Notes: generated by a model from the letters alone, not told the origin. A stretch of 64,000 nt of DNA from Alphaproteobacteria bacterium (GCA_018654745.1 JABILA010000071.1:1-64000); one strand, 5' to 3'. Counted from the stretch's first letter, positions 17,872 through 27,259 are shown. A program made the numbers and translations.

Positions 17872-19602
17872 TTAGTGTGAATCCCTCGGCACCTCGGCAC
17901 CTCGACAGCCCACCAGAAAATCAAAGTCGACCCCCTGATCCGCCTGCAACACATGATCAAAATAGAGTTTTTGATATCCGCCCGGCATGGCAGATTCCGG
18001 CGCCGTCCAGTTTTCACGCCGTCGCGCCAGTTCCTCGTCTGAAACATCCAGATGCATGTGTCGGGCTTCGACATCCAGCTCGATCATGTCGCCGTCCTGA
18101 ACCAGTGCCAACACGCCCCCGGCAGCGGCCTCAGGTGCTGTATGCAAAATAACGGTGCCATAGGCAGTGCCGCTCATGCGAGCATCCGAAATGCGCACCA
18201 TATCGGTGATGCCTTTTTGCAGAACTTTTGGCGGCAGGCCCATGTTGCCCACTTCCGCCATGCCCGGATATCCCTTGGGACCGCAATATTGCAGGACCAT
18301 CACGCAGTTCTCATCGATATCCAAATCCGGATCTTCGATGCGGGCCTTGTAGTCTTCGATGCTTGTAAACACCACTGCACGGCCACGATGTTTCATCAGT
18401 TCCGGTGTCGCAGCCGAAGGTTTGATGATGGCTCCCTTGGGGGAAAGATTGCCGCGCAAAACAGCGATACCGCCACTGGCCAGCAAGGCGTTGTCAAAGG
18501 GCCGGATAACTTCTTCATCCCAGTTGTCAGCGTCCTTGTTGTTCTCCCAGATCGTCTGGCCATTAACGGTCACAGCATCCCGGTTCAACATATCGGCCTC
18601 GCCCAGTCGCCGGATCACGGCGGGCACGCCACCGGCGTAATAGAAATCTTCCATCAGAAAACGACCCGACGGCATCAGATCAACCACGGTTGGCACATCG
18701 CGACCCAACTGGTCCCAGTCATCCAAAGTCAGATCCACACCCAGGCGTCCGGCCAGTGCCAGCAAATGAACCACGGCATTGGTTGACCCACCAATGGCCG
18801 CATTGGTCCGAATGGCATTTTCCATGGCCGCCCTGGTGACAATTTTGGACATCTTCAAGTCTTCGTGCACCATGGAAACAATGCGTCGGCCTACAATTTG
18901 CGCCAGTCGATAACGACGGGCATCTGCCGCCGGAATGGCTGCGTTTTCCGGCATACCCATACCGATAGATTCCACCATCGATGCCATGGTTGAAGCAGTG
19001 CCCATGGTCATGCAATGACCGACGGAACGGCTCATGCCGGACTCAGCATCCATGAAATCATCAAGGCTCATTTCACCAGCCTTGACGGCTTGATCAAATT
19101 TCCAGACGTCTGTCCCGCTGCCGATATCCCGGCCCCGGAACTTGCCGTTCAGCATGGGGCCACCTGACAGACAAATCGTTGGCAGATCACAACTGGCGGC
19201 GCCCATCATCAGGGAAGGCGTTGTCTTGTCGCAACCAACCAGCAGCACAACACCATCGATAGGGTGTGCGCGGATCGCCTCTTCAACATCCATTGAAGCC
19301 AGATTTCTGAACAGCATCGCCGTTGGCCTCATGGTCGGCTCACCCAATGACGAAACCGGAAATTCGACAGGAAAACCACCGGCTTCATACACACCGCGTT
19401 TCACCCGTTCTGCAAGATCGCGAAAATGGGCGTTACAAGGGGTCAGATCAGACCAGGTATTACAAATGCCAATGACGGGACGGCCATCAAAATTGTCGTC
19501 TGGAACGCCCTGGTTTTTCATCCAGCTGCGATGCAGAAAACCATCCTTGTTTGCCGGGCCAAACCAGGCCGTTGACCTTAGTTTCTTCTTTTCGTCAGAC
19601 AT
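17872..19602 (-). CDS. IlvD/Edd family sugar-acid dehydratase (L-arabinonate/D-galactonate type)
   Basis: This [2Fe-2S] enzyme dehydrates an aldonic acid to its 2-keto-3-deoxy form. The cluster cysteines are Cys56 (TPCNAHF), Cys124 (VGCDKTTPS) and Cys197 (GHCMTMG). Their spacing of 68 and 73 residues matches the sugar-acid subgroup typified by Rhizobium L-arabinonate dehydratase. The 576 residues are full length. It lies 63 bp downstream of the GntR regulator gene on the same strand. DgoK and DgoA diverge from that regulator, so dehydration of D-galactonate to KDGal is a sensible role; arabinonate, fuconate or xylonate remain possible. Confidence 0.85.
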   Translation of the reverse strand: MSDEKKKLRSTAWFGPANKDGFLHRSWMKNQGVPDDNFDGRPVIGICNTWSDLTPCNAHFRDLAERVKRGVYEAGGFPVEFPVSSLGEPTMRPTAMLFRNLASMDVEEAIRAHPIDGVVLLVGCDKTTPSLMMGAASCDLPTICLSGGPMLNGKFRGRDIGSGTDVWKFDQAVKAGEMSLDDFMDAESGMSRSVGHCMTMGTASTMASMVESIGMGMPENAAIPAADARRYRLAQIVGRRIVSMVHEDLKMSKIVTRAAMENAIRTNAAIGGSTNAVVHLLALAGRLGVDLTLDDWDQLGRDVPTVVDLMPSGRFLMEDFYYAGGVPAVIRRLGEADMLNRDAVTVNGQTIWENNKDADNWDEEVIRPFDNALLASGGIAVLRGNLSPKGAIIKPSAATPELMKHRGRAVVFTSIEDYKARIEDPDLDIDENCVMVLQYCGPKGYPGMAEVGNMGLPPKVLQKGITDMVRISDARMSGTAYGTVILHTAPEAAAGGVLALVQDGDMIELDVEARHMHLDVSDEELARRRENWTAPESAMPGGYQKLYFDHVLQADQGVDFDFLVGCRGAEVPRDSH

Positions 19603-19665
19603 TTTTGTCTCCGTTTGGGGGTATTAGACTGGGTACATCGGACCCTGAGGGGGACTTCGTCGAGA

Positions 19666-20439
19666 TCAGGTGTTGTTGTTAGCGGCATTGAATGTTGCCA
19701 CTGAGATACGTGCTTGTTGTAACAATTCGATGACGGCGGTTTGTGCAGCGACAGCATCGCCGGCTGCAATGGCTTCCAAAACGGCTTTATGTTGCGGCAA
19801 GGCAATTACGATGCCCCGCGGCCCCGCGCTGGAAACCTTGAAGTTCGCAGCCAGGGCCGTTTCGATCATTGACCCGAGGGAAATCAAGAGTTCGTTTCCA
19901 GTGCTGGCCAACAGCAACTGATGAAATTTGAGGTCTGCCGGAATACTGGCATCAATATCGTCACCGGCGACCTCCATCGCCTCATATGCAGAGCGCAAAT
20001 CCGAAATCTGGGATTTGCTGGCTCTGGTTGCCGCCATTGCCGCGGCCGAAGGCTCAAATATTTCCCGGATTTCAAACAGCATTTCCGAAGCTGCAGCGTT
20101 CGGACCATCTGCAAACAACCAGGCCAGAACATCCGGGTCCAACATGTTCCAGTTATCGCGACTTCGAACGCGCGTGCCGGTTTTGGGACGAGACTCCAGC
20201 AAGCCTTTGGCCGCCAATACCTTTATCGCCTCACGCAAGGCTGTACGGCTGACATTCAATTCTTCACTAAGGTCGGCCTCGTTCGGCAATGATTGTCCGG
20301 GCGCAATGTCCCCACGAAGTATTCTTTCACCGATCTGGTGGGCGACCTGGCCATGCAGGCTGCGTGTCGAATAGGTTCGCGCACCGAAATTTTTGTCAGT
20401 CTTGTGGATTTGTCGACCCGCCAACCTTGTTTCCCGCAC
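19666..20439 (-). CDS. FCD-type GntR transcriptional regulator
   Basis: The protein has an N-terminal winged helix (LHGQVAHQIGERILRGDIAPG, then NVSRTALREAIKVLAAKGLL as the recognition region) and a C-terminal all-helical FCD ligand domain, which usually senses sugar acids or other small carboxylates. The start is set at the GTG at 20439 because GGGGAGA lies 7 bases before it; this gives 257 residues. An in-frame start at 20481 lacks such a site. It is the only regulator in the window. It sits between the IlvD dehydratase and divergent dgoK-dgoA, so control of this pathway is likely, and palindromes of its class occur in other promoters here. Confidence 0.88.
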   Translation of the reverse strand: MRETRLAGRQIHKTDKNFGARTYSTRSLHGQVAHQIGERILRGDIAPGQSLPNEADLSEELNVSRTALREAIKVLAAKGLLESRPKTGTRVRSRDNWNMLDPDVLAWLFADGPNAAASEMLFEIREIFEPSAAAMAATRASKSQISDLRSAYEAMEVAGDDIDASIPADLKFHQLLLASTGNELLISLGSMIETALAANFKVSSAGPRGIVIALPQHKAVLEAIAAGDAVAAQTAVIELLQQARISVATFNAANNNT

Positions 20440-20589
20440 CAGTATTTCTCCCCGGAGACACCAGATCACCTTCGATGACACTCAGGCCACCAAAAGTTTC
20501 CAGCTTATGTTCCTGGCCGACGTTAAACAAAAACAGTGGGCCCGTTTTCCTTGAAATCACCCAGGATTATTGGCTGACACGTCAAACCT

Positions 20590-20618
20590 TTGTCTGCGCG
20601 GCAGATTTGTCATATTAT
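20590..20618 (+). promoter_or_regulatory. Predicted dgoK promoter
   Basis: TTGTCT (20590-20595) and TATTAT (20613-20618) are 17 bases apart, leaving an 86-base leader before the dgoK GTG. The spacer end carries TTTGTCAT, the same core as in the other candidate operators, and a second copy lies at 20685-20692. Two direct copies of ATGCAAATA occur in the leader (20658-20675). Confidence 0.5.
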
Positions 20619-20704
20619 ATGCTGATTGAGCCGCAGAGAAGAAAAATTGTGATGGAAATGCAAATAATGCAAATAATGAGTCCGTTTGTCATTCGGAGCA
20701 TATC

Positions 20705-21655
20705 GTGAGCAACCGCGAACCGACTTCTTTGATGCTCGACTGGGGCACCAGCAACGTCCGGATATGGCTGCTGGCACAGGATGGTACACTACTTGATTCC
20801 AAACAATCCAGTGCTGGTACCAATCGCGTTTTGGAGGGAAGTTTCCACAGTACTTTCAATGACTTGACGAAGGAGCTGACACCAGCACCCTTGCCAACGC
20901 TGATGTCAGGCATGATTGGCAGCCGTCAGGGCTGGGTTGAAGCGCCCTATCTTGAATGTCCCGTTACCTTGAAAGACCTCGCCAGGCAATTGACGACCGT
21001 CCCCGATGCACCCCGAATTCAAATCGTCCCAGGCGTCCATTTGCAGACGGCAAGTGGTCGACATGACGTCATGCGCGGTGAAGAAGTGCAGATTGCCGGG
21101 GCCCTGGTTCACCTGAACGACGTAAGTGATGCGCACGAGCATTTGATTTGTTTGCCCGGCACGCACAGTAAATGGGCCGTCGTCAGAAACGGATTACTCG
21201 AGTCTTTTTCAACCTCCATGACGGGAGAAATGTTTGCGGCTCTGTCAGAACACACAATTCTGGCCGCGCTGCTGCCGGAAGAAAAAGCGAAGCCGGTGAA
21301 TATTTCCCCTGCCGGATTTGATCGGGGTCTGGCCCGCGCTGGTGAGGATGGAGGCTTGCTGCATCATTTATTCAGTGTGCGTGCCGAAGGCTTGTTCGAC
21401 AGCGTACCGTCCGGCGATTTGCGCGGATATTTATCCGGCATTCTGATTGGGCACGAAGTCAGAGACATGCTCGAACAACACAAACCTGCAGGTACCATCA
21501 CTATTGTTGGCGACGCAAGACTGGCCGATCACTATGTTCGGGCCATATTATCTTTCGGCAGGACCGCAACCACAATAGACCCGGAACAAGCGACATTGGC
21601 CGGATTACAGATGATCCGGAATGCATCCAACACGAACGAAACCAGGGAATACTGA
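20705..21655 (+). CDS. dgoK: 2-dehydro-3-deoxygalactonokinase
   Basis: DgoK phosphorylates 2-keto-3-deoxy-D-galactonate at C6 with ATP in the De Ley-Doudoroff route. The 316-residue product shows the family start LMLDWGTSNVRIWLL, GTNRVLEG, and LPGTHSKWAVV with the probable catalytic region, then STSMTGEMFA. The GTG at 20705 is used; a weak GGAG precedes it. The aldolase gene follows after 3 bp, so the two are translated as a pair. Confidence 0.92.
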   Translation: MSNREPTSLMLDWGTSNVRIWLLAQDGTLLDSKQSSAGTNRVLEGSFHSTFNDLTKELTPAPLPTLMSGMIGSRQGWVEAPYLECPVTLKDLARQLTTVPDAPRIQIVPGVHLQTASGRHDVMRGEEVQIAGALVHLNDVSDAHEHLICLPGTHSKWAVVRNGLLESFSTSMTGEMFAALSEHTILAALLPEEKAKPVNISPAGFDRGLARAGEDGGLLHHLFSVRAEGLFDSVPSGDLRGYLSGILIGHEVRDMLEQHKPAGTITIVGDARLADHYVRAILSFGRTATTIDPEQATLAGLQMIRNASNTNETREY

Positions 21656-21658
21656 TCA

Positions 21659-22300
21659 ATGACGCTTTCTCCCATGGAAGAATTCACCCAACGACTTCTG
21701 GAGCAACCGGTTGTCGCGATCCTGCGTGGTATCACGCCAACAGAGATCGAGGCCGTTGCGGCCGCCTTGATTGATCAGAACTTCAGGATCATCGAAGTCC
21801 CTCTGAATTCGCCGAATGCCCTGGAGAGTATCCGGCTGCTGGCGGATGCGTTCGGGGAACAGGCACTGGTCGGTGCCGGGACTGTGCTTAACAAGGACGA
21901 TGTTCATGCCGTCAGGGACGCTGGTGGACGCATGATCGTCTCACCGAACACCAATGTTGATGTCATCAGGACATCGGTTGAACTTGGCCTTTTGTCGTTG
22001 CCAGGCTTTGCCACCCCCAGCGAAGCCTTTACAGCAGTTGACGCAGGCGCCCACGGGTTGAAGCTTTTCCCGGCGGATGGTTGTCCGCCGAATGTGTTGA
22101 AAGCGATGATGGCTGTGCTGCCACCTGCTATCCCGGTTCTGGCGGTCGGTGGCGTCAGCGATAAGAACATGGCGGATTATTGGCAGGCCGGTGCGAAAGG
22201 TTTCGGCATTGGTTCCGCCTTGTATAAGCCTGGTCGAAGTGCTGCCGATGTGGCAGCGGCGGCAAAACGGTTTGCTGCTGCCCTGGCGCTGGCTTCCTGA
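21659..22300 (+). CDS. dgoA: 2-dehydro-3-deoxy-6-phosphogalactonate aldolase
   Basis: This class I aldolase splits KDPGal into pyruvate and glyceraldehyde 3-phosphate. The 213-residue TIM barrel shows the KDPG-aldolase pattern: VAILRGITPTE near residue 18, IIEVPLNSPNA near residue 43, VGAGTVL near residue 70, and HGLKLFPAD near residue 136 with the Schiff-base lysine. It follows dgoK by 3 bp. Downstream it faces the convergent EamA permease gene across a small tandem duplication. Confidence 0.92.
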   Translation: MTLSPMEEFTQRLLEQPVVAILRGITPTEIEAVAAALIDQNFRIIEVPLNSPNALESIRLLADAFGEQALVGAGTVLNKDDVHAVRDAGGRMIVSPNTNVDVIRTSVELGLLSLPGFATPSEAFTAVDAGAHGLKLFPADGCPPNVLKAMMAVLPPAIPVLAVGGVSDKNMADYWQAGAKGFGIGSALYKPGRSAADVAAAAKRFAAALALAS

Positions 22301-22309
22301 GTTTATCCC

Positions 22310-22341
22310 CAGGACTTACGCGTCAGGACTTACGCGTCAGG
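22310..22341. repeat. Tandem 14-bp duplication at a gene end
   Basis: Two perfect head-to-tail copies of CAGGACTTACGCGT (22310-22323 and 22324-22337) are followed by a partial third copy, CAGG. The stop codon of the leftward EamA permease gene falls inside the repeat. Removing one copy would keep the frame open for two more residues before a TAA. Confidence 0.9.
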
Positions 22342-23246
22342 AATATTTCGCCAAAAACCGAGGCACAAACAACCGCGATGGCCAGCATCTGAACCAGGGT
22401 GATTTCCTGGTTCAATATCCACACGGCCAACAAAGCCGCGATGACAGGCTTGAGAAAAAACAGGTAACTGCCGCGCGTGATATCAGGCACAGCGGCCAAA
22501 CCACCAATCCAGAGAAATTGTGTAATCGTGGTATTCCAAAAGGCAATAATGAGCAGATAGCCGAGACTTGAAGATGGAAGCTGAGCGAGACGTTCTGGCA
22601 TTGCCCAGACACCAAAAACAACACCAACCAAAACCCACAGGCCTATGCCGCCCAGCATCATGGTAATGGCTGTAATCCTCAGGGCACCATATTCTGCGAC
22701 AATAGGCCGAGCCAATACGGAATAAAGGGCGACGGCAGCGGCACAGCCCATGGCCAGAAAAATGCCCAGTAAGTTGCTGCCGGAACCTGCCAGGCGTGCG
22801 AGGTAGCCATCTGTGATCAGCAAGGCGATGCCGCCAACCGCGCAAATGCCGCCAATCATTTTAGCCAGGCTGATGGGCTGGCGATTGATCAACAGATTGG
22901 CAATTGCAACGAAGATCGGAATTGTTGTGACGGTCGTTGCAACCTGAGGCACGCTGGCAAAATCGAGAGACCAGTGGAAGACCAGATAGCCAACAGTGAC
23001 CCCGAGGAACGACAGAATGATCAGCGACCAGAAGTGGCTTTTGAAGGGTGCCAGCAAATCACGGCTTGCGGGCATCAACAAGGCCAGAAAAATCAACCCG
23101 AACCCGCCCAGCATAAAGCGCCAGACAGACAGCTCAGGTCCGGCGATACCGGACAGAACCGCAAAAAACTCGGTTGAAGCATGGCCAAAAACGCCAACTA
23201 AAACAGCAAGATAAGCCAACCACGCGTGGCGGTGCCAGATAGCCAT
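22323..23246 (-). CDS. EamA/DMT-family permease
   Basis: The 307-residue inner-membrane protein has about ten hydrophobic helices in two EamA halves, each with the typical AxWG/FW-type pattern (GPELSVWRFMLGGFGLIF near residue 36 and LGYLLIIAFWNTTITQFLW near residue 228). DMT carriers move metabolites such as amino acids, sugars or drugs; the substrate is not predictable. It is the last gene of the leftward operon that begins with the enolase-superfamily enzyme, 15 bp after the alpha/beta hydrolase, so it may export or import a pathway compound. Confidence 0.82.
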   Translation of the reverse strand: MAIWHRHAWLAYLAVLVGVFGHASTEFFAVLSGIAGPELSVWRFMLGGFGLIFLALLMPASRDLLAPFKSHFWSLIILSFLGVTVGYLVFHWSLDFASVPQVATTVTTIPIFVAIANLLINRQPISLAKMIGGICAVGGIALLITDGYLARLAGSGSNLLGIFLAMGCAAAVALYSVLARPIVAEYGALRITAITMMLGGIGLWVLVGVVFGVWAMPERLAQLPSSSLGYLLIIAFWNTTITQFLWIGGLAAVPDITRGSYLFFLKPVIAALLAVWILNQEITLVQMLAIAVVCASVFGEIFLTRKS

Positions 23247-23261
23247 TCAAGCGATACCGGA

Positions 23262-24080
23262 CTAGAGGCCAGCAGCGAAATCGACGAGCACATGAGCGAA
23301 CTCGGCAGGTCGTTCCGCCGGTAACATGTGTGCGGCATTTGCCATATCTATCCGTGTCGCATTGGGCATCCGAGCGGTACGGTCAGCCACATCCTGCTCG
23401 ACATAGAATAAACGATCCTGCTGCCCGGTCAAAACCAGGACAGGCATATCAATTTTCTCGTATGACAAATCCCAGTTCGCGGTGCCACCTGCCGCCAACA
23501 GATTGAAATCATTATCTGCCGGGGTCAGAGCGGTATAGCCCGCGTCAGTCAAAAAGTTCTCGCGTACGGTTGCCTGGAACTCTTCGTTGGTGATCAGTGG
23601 CATAAAGAGATCCCGCATCAAATCCAACCCCCCGACTTCAACGCAACGCATCATGCCATCGTTGATCCATTGCAGGCGCGGCCCGTCCCGACGCAGGGTG
23701 TTCACAAACACATTGCCGACGACATTGACGTCTTTCAATCCATCCAGCCAGGCCTGTATCGCAAACAGCCCACCAATGGAAAGACCTACCAAAACGGCAC
23801 GCGGTGGTTTGACATGTTCAAGAACCAATGCACTGTCGGCCGTCATCTGAGCGGCATCAATCGTGACATCTCGCCCAATGGGGCTTTGGGCCTGACCGCG
23901 AAAATTGAAACTGAGTGTCCCGTGACCTGCGTCCCTCAGGGCATCACCGATTTCACCTTCCCACATACCGAAATCACCGGTCAGGGCGTTGAAAAAAACG
24001 AAGGTTACACCGGCATCACTGGTGGGTGGATTGTAGGTATAAAAAATACTGTTGGCGTTATCAAATTCCAGCACGGACAT
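23262..24080 (-). CDS. Alpha/beta hydrolase
   Basis: The start at 24080 (MSVLEFDNANSIFYTYN) follows GGAGAG and gives 272 residues. The nucleophile elbow is GLSIGG with Ser near residue 98, an acid is likely in LTGQQDRLFYV, and the base His lies in NAAHMLPAERP near the C-terminus. The oxyanion-loop region VFFNALTGDFGMWE and overall pattern resemble 3-oxoadipate enol-lactonase and related lactonases. In a sugar operon a lactonase role is attractive: it would open a lactone made by the Gfo/Idh dehydrogenase. That is inference. Confidence 0.75.
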   Translation of the reverse strand: MSVLEFDNANSIFYTYNPPTSDAGVTFVFFNALTGDFGMWEGEIGDALRDAGHGTLSFNFRGQAQSPIGRDVTIDAAQMTADSALVLEHVKPPRAVLVGLSIGGLFAIQAWLDGLKDVNVVGNVFVNTLRRDGPRLQWINDGMMRCVEVGGLDLMRDLFMPLITNEEFQATVRENFLTDAGYTALTPADNDFNLLAAGGTANWDLSYEKIDMPVLVLTGQQDRLFYVEQDVADRTARMPNATRIDMANAAHMLPAERPAEFAHVLVDFAAGL

Positions 24081-24110
24081 GTGCGTCTCTCCCTTTGGTT
24101 TCAATTGCCC

Positions 24111-24932
24111 CTAAACGAATTTGAGGTGACGATCCTTCACCGTCCCCAGAACTTCGTCTGCGTCTTTTCGCCACCAGTTGTCAGCTGAAAAAATCTCGAC
24201 TTCACAAGCACCTTCAAATCCGGTTTGTTCCACCCAACCCCGGATTTGTGGAATATCAATCACACCATCACCCATCATGCCGCGATCCAGCAGCAGATCA
24301 GTTGTTGGCACCAGCCAGTCACAGGTGTGAAAGGCCAGGACATTTTTTCCCGCACGCGCAATTTGCGCTTCCAGGTCAGGGTCCCACCAGACGTGATAGA
24401 CATCTACGGCAACACCCAGGCCCTCGCCCAGTTCATCACACAAATCATTGGCCTGGGCCATGGTATTTACGCAAGCCCGGTCTGCCGCATACATGGGATG
24501 CAAGGGTTCTATCGCCAGTGGCATGCCCACAGTCCGGGCGTATTCCAGCGTTGCCGCGATCCCGTCACGAACCTGTTGACGCGCACCCGCAATATCTTTT
24601 GAACCCTCAGGCAGGCCGCCCACAACAAGGACCAGGCAAGCCGCATCCAGTGCTTTGGCTTCATCGACAGCAAGGCGGTTATCGGCAAGTGCAGCCTGGC
24701 GTCCGGCTTCATCTGCCGCCGGAAACATACCACCGCGACAAAGACCGCTAAGTTTCAAACCGGTGTCTCGTATATGTTTAACGGCCAATTCAAGACCATA
24801 GTCATGCAGCTTGTCACGCCAGGGTGCGATGCCGGGGATGCCATGTCGGGCGCAGCCTTCAATACATTCGGCCAGTGACCATTGTTCCTTGACGGTTGCG
24901 GTATTCAGGGACAGGCGTGACAGATCGGCCAT
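24111..24932 (-). CDS. Sugar phosphate isomerase/epimerase (xylose isomerase-like TIM barrel)
   Basis: The 273-residue protein has the AP-endonuclease-2 TIM-barrel pattern used by hydroxypyruvate isomerases, IolE/IolI and 3-keto-sugar enzymes. Likely metal ligands are Glu in LAIEPLHPMY, Asp and His in VAVDVYHVWWDPD, His in FHTCDW, and Glu near the end in ACEVEIFS. It lies 2 bp downstream of the DUF993 gene in the same operon. The substrate is unknown; an isomerase, epimerase or dehydratase of a keto-sugar would fit the context. Confidence 0.8.
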   Translation of the reverse strand: MADLSRLSLNTATVKEQWSLAECIEGCARHGIPGIAPWRDKLHDYGLELAVKHIRDTGLKLSGLCRGGMFPAADEAGRQAALADNRLAVDEAKALDAACLVLVVGGLPEGSKDIAGARQQVRDGIAATLEYARTVGMPLAIEPLHPMYAADRACVNTMAQANDLCDELGEGLGVAVDVYHVWWDPDLEAQIARAGKNVLAFHTCDWLVPTTDLLLDRGMMGDGVIDIPQIRGWVEQTGFEGACEVEIFSADNWWRKDADEVLGTVKDRHLKFV

Positions 24933-24934
24933 GG

Positions 24935-26104
24935 CTACACCCCGATCCCGTGGGCCGCCATGATGATATCGGCACGGGCACAGGCTTCTTCCGGGTCGGC
25001 CAGCAAACCCGCCTTGTCTGCCAGGCGAAACAGTTCAGCCAGATGCAAGGCGGAACGTGTGCTTTGTTGGCCACCCACCATTGTGAAGTGATCCTGATGA
25101 CCATTGAGGTAGGCCATGAATACAACACCGGTTTTATAAAACCGGGTTGGGGCCTTGAAGATATGACGAGACAGCGGCACCGTCGGTGCCAGGATGTCGT
25201 GATAGCGCTGAAGGTTACCCTGCCCCATCGCTGTCAGAGCTGCACTGGCTGCCGGCGCTATCGCATCAAATATGCCCAGTAAAGCATCTGAATATCCCTG
25301 GTCGTCTCCGGCAATCAGATCGGGATAATTGAAATCGTCACCGGTATACATGCGAACACCATCAGGCAATCGACGTCGCATGGCGATTTCCTTCTGATCG
25401 TCCAGCAGGGAGATTTTAATGCCATCGATCTTGTCAGTGTTATCCGCCAACACATCAAGGCACACATCCATCGCTTTTAGATGATCTTCGTCTCCCCAAT
25501 ATCCGGCCAGGGCCGGGTCGAACATTTCGCCGAGCCAGTGAATGATTACCGGCTCCTTCACCTGGCCCAGAACCCGGGCGTACACCTTTGCATAATCATC
25601 AGGCGTTTTGGCGGCAGCAGCCAATGCCCGGCTAGCCATCAGGATAATCCGGCCACCCGCGGCTTCGACGGCGGCACATTGTTCTTCATAGGCGGCGATT
25701 ATATCGTCGACGGTCAGGGAAGGATCGGGCGCGATGTGGTCCGTTCCCGCTCCTGATGCAATAAGCGCACCTTCGCCAAAATCTTTTGCCGCATCAACAG
25801 AACGTTTGATCAATTCCAGCGACGTTGGCCAATCCAGACCCATGCCGCGCTGGGCTGTGTCCATGGCCTCGGCAACGCCCATCCCCAGCGACCACAGGTG
25901 TCGGCGGTATTCTATCGTTGCATCCCAGTCGATCGCCGTTTCAAGCCAGGGATCACAATCGGCATAGGGGTCAGAGACAACATGCGCTGCCGAATAAGCA
26001 ATACGCGGAAAGGCACCAGCGGCGCTGGTGACAAACTCCAGTGGCTCACCGGCTTCATATTCTTCGACACCGCCATCGGCGGTTGGCAATGAAACAACTG
26101 CCAT
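24935..26104 (-). CDS. DUF993 TIM-barrel protein (dihydrodipicolinate synthase-like)
   Basis: I recognise the 389-residue product as DUF993, an uncharacterised family placed near the class I aldolase/DHDPS fold. Visible blocks are MGLDWPTSLELIKRS, EGALIASGAGTDHI, EPVIIHWLGEMFDP, and DGIKISLLDDQKEI with a lysine where DHDPS-type enzymes carry the Schiff base. RMYTGDDFNYPDLI follows. It sits 3 bp from the Gfo/Idh gene and 2 bp from the isomerase gene. A retro-aldol or dehydration step on a keto-sugar is plausible but unproven. Confidence 0.8.
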   Translation of the reverse strand: MAVVSLPTADGGVEEYEAGEPLEFVTSAAGAFPRIAYSAAHVVSDPYADCDPWLETAIDWDATIEYRRHLWSLGMGVAEAMDTAQRGMGLDWPTSLELIKRSVDAAKDFGEGALIASGAGTDHIAPDPSLTVDDIIAAYEEQCAAVEAAGGRIILMASRALAAAAKTPDDYAKVYARVLGQVKEPVIIHWLGEMFDPALAGYWGDEDHLKAMDVCLDVLADNTDKIDGIKISLLDDQKEIAMRRRLPDGVRMYTGDDFNYPDLIAGDDQGYSDALLGIFDAIAPAASAALTAMGQGNLQRYHDILAPTVPLSRHIFKAPTRFYKTGVVFMAYLNGHQDHFTMVGGQQSTRSALHLAELFRLADKAGLLADPEEACARADIIMAAHGIGV

Positions 26105-26107
26105 GGA

Positions 26108-27259
26108 TCAGACTTTCAATTCCGGCACATCAAACCAACGCCGCTCGGCCCAGCTTTTCAAACCCAGCTCGGCAAGTTGCACACCTTTGGCTCCAGCGAG
26201 AAGATCATAACTCCAGGGTGCATCCTCGTAGACATGGCGGATAAACATTTCCCACTGCGACTTGAAACCGTTGTCGAAATCCTGATTGTCCGGCACTTCT
26301 TCCCAATCACCATAAAAATCATGATTGCGGGCTTCGTCAGGATTCCAGACCGGCTTGGGTGTGTTCCAGCGCGACTGGCTTTTGCAGCTGTGTAGCCCGG
26401 CTACCGCAGACCCGTGCGTGCCATCAACATGGAATGTCACCAGATCGTCGCGTCGAACACGCGTACACCAGGAGGAATTCATCTGGGCAATGATGCCACC
26501 CTCCAGTTCAAACGTGGCATAGGCTGCATCGTCTGTGTCCGCAGTATAGCGCTCACCATTTTCATCAACACGTTCAGGAATATGTGTCGCACCAATACAG
26601 CTGACGGCCTTGACCGGTGCAATCGTATTGTCCAGCACGTAGCGCCAATGGCACAACATATCGAGGATAATGCCACCACCTTCAGCTTTTTTGTAGTTCC
26701 ACGATGGCCGTTGTGCTGTTTGCCAGTCGCCTTCGAAAACCCAGTAACCAAACTCACCCCGTACACTGAGAATACGGCCAAAGAAACCGGTATCCACCAG
26801 ACGCTTCAGTTTCAGAATTCCGGGCAGGGAAATCTTGTCGTGAACAACACCGTTTTTGGCACCTGTCTTCGCCGCATGCCGGGCAATATTCATCGCCTCT
26901 TCCAAGGTCTCGGCAATCGGCTTTTCGCAATAGACGTCCTTGCCGGCATCCATGGCCTGTTTCAACAGATCACCGCGCATCTGTGTCGTGCCGGCATCGA
27001 AGAACATGGTGTCGTCCGGATTGGCCAGACAGGCCGCAAGATCGTCTGACCAACGATCGACACCGTGTGCTTGTGCCAGTCTGCGTACCTTGTCGCCATT
27101 GCGCCCCACAAGGATAGGATCGGGCATGACCCTGTCGCCATTCTTCAGGACAACGCCACCTTCCGCGCGCATCGCCAGGATTGAACGAATAAGATGCTGG
27201 TTCATGCCCATGCGCCCGGTGACGCCATGCATGATCAGGCCCAAACGAATATCTGCCAT
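26108..27259 (-). CDS. Gfo/Idh/MocA family oxidoreductase
   Basis: This 383-residue enzyme has an N-terminal Rossmann domain (LIMHGVTGRMGMNQHLIRS, a slightly unusual GxxGxxG) and the family lysine in VYCEKPIAETLEEA near residue 118. A C-terminal alpha/beta domain includes GGIILDMLCHWRYVLD. Members oxidise sugars or inositols, often to 3-keto derivatives, with NAD(P). Its start codon shares one base with the stop of the enolase-superfamily gene (TAATG), showing tight coupling. Substrate unknown. Confidence 0.85.
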   Translation of the reverse strand: MADIRLGLIMHGVTGRMGMNQHLIRSILAMRAEGGVVLKNGDRVMPDPILVGRNGDKVRRLAQAHGVDRWSDDLAACLANPDDTMFFDAGTTQMRGDLLKQAMDAGKDVYCEKPIAETLEEAMNIARHAAKTGAKNGVVHDKISLPGILKLKRLVDTGFFGRILSVRGEFGYWVFEGDWQTAQRPSWNYKKAEGGGIILDMLCHWRYVLDNTIAPVKAVSCIGATHIPERVDENGERYTADTDDAAYATFELEGGIIAQMNSSWCTRVRRDDLVTFHVDGTHGSAVAGLHSCKSQSRWNTPKPVWNPDEARNHDFYGDWEEVPDNQDFDNGFKSQWEMFIRHVYEDAPWSYDLLAGAKGVQLAELGLKSWAERRWFDVPELKV

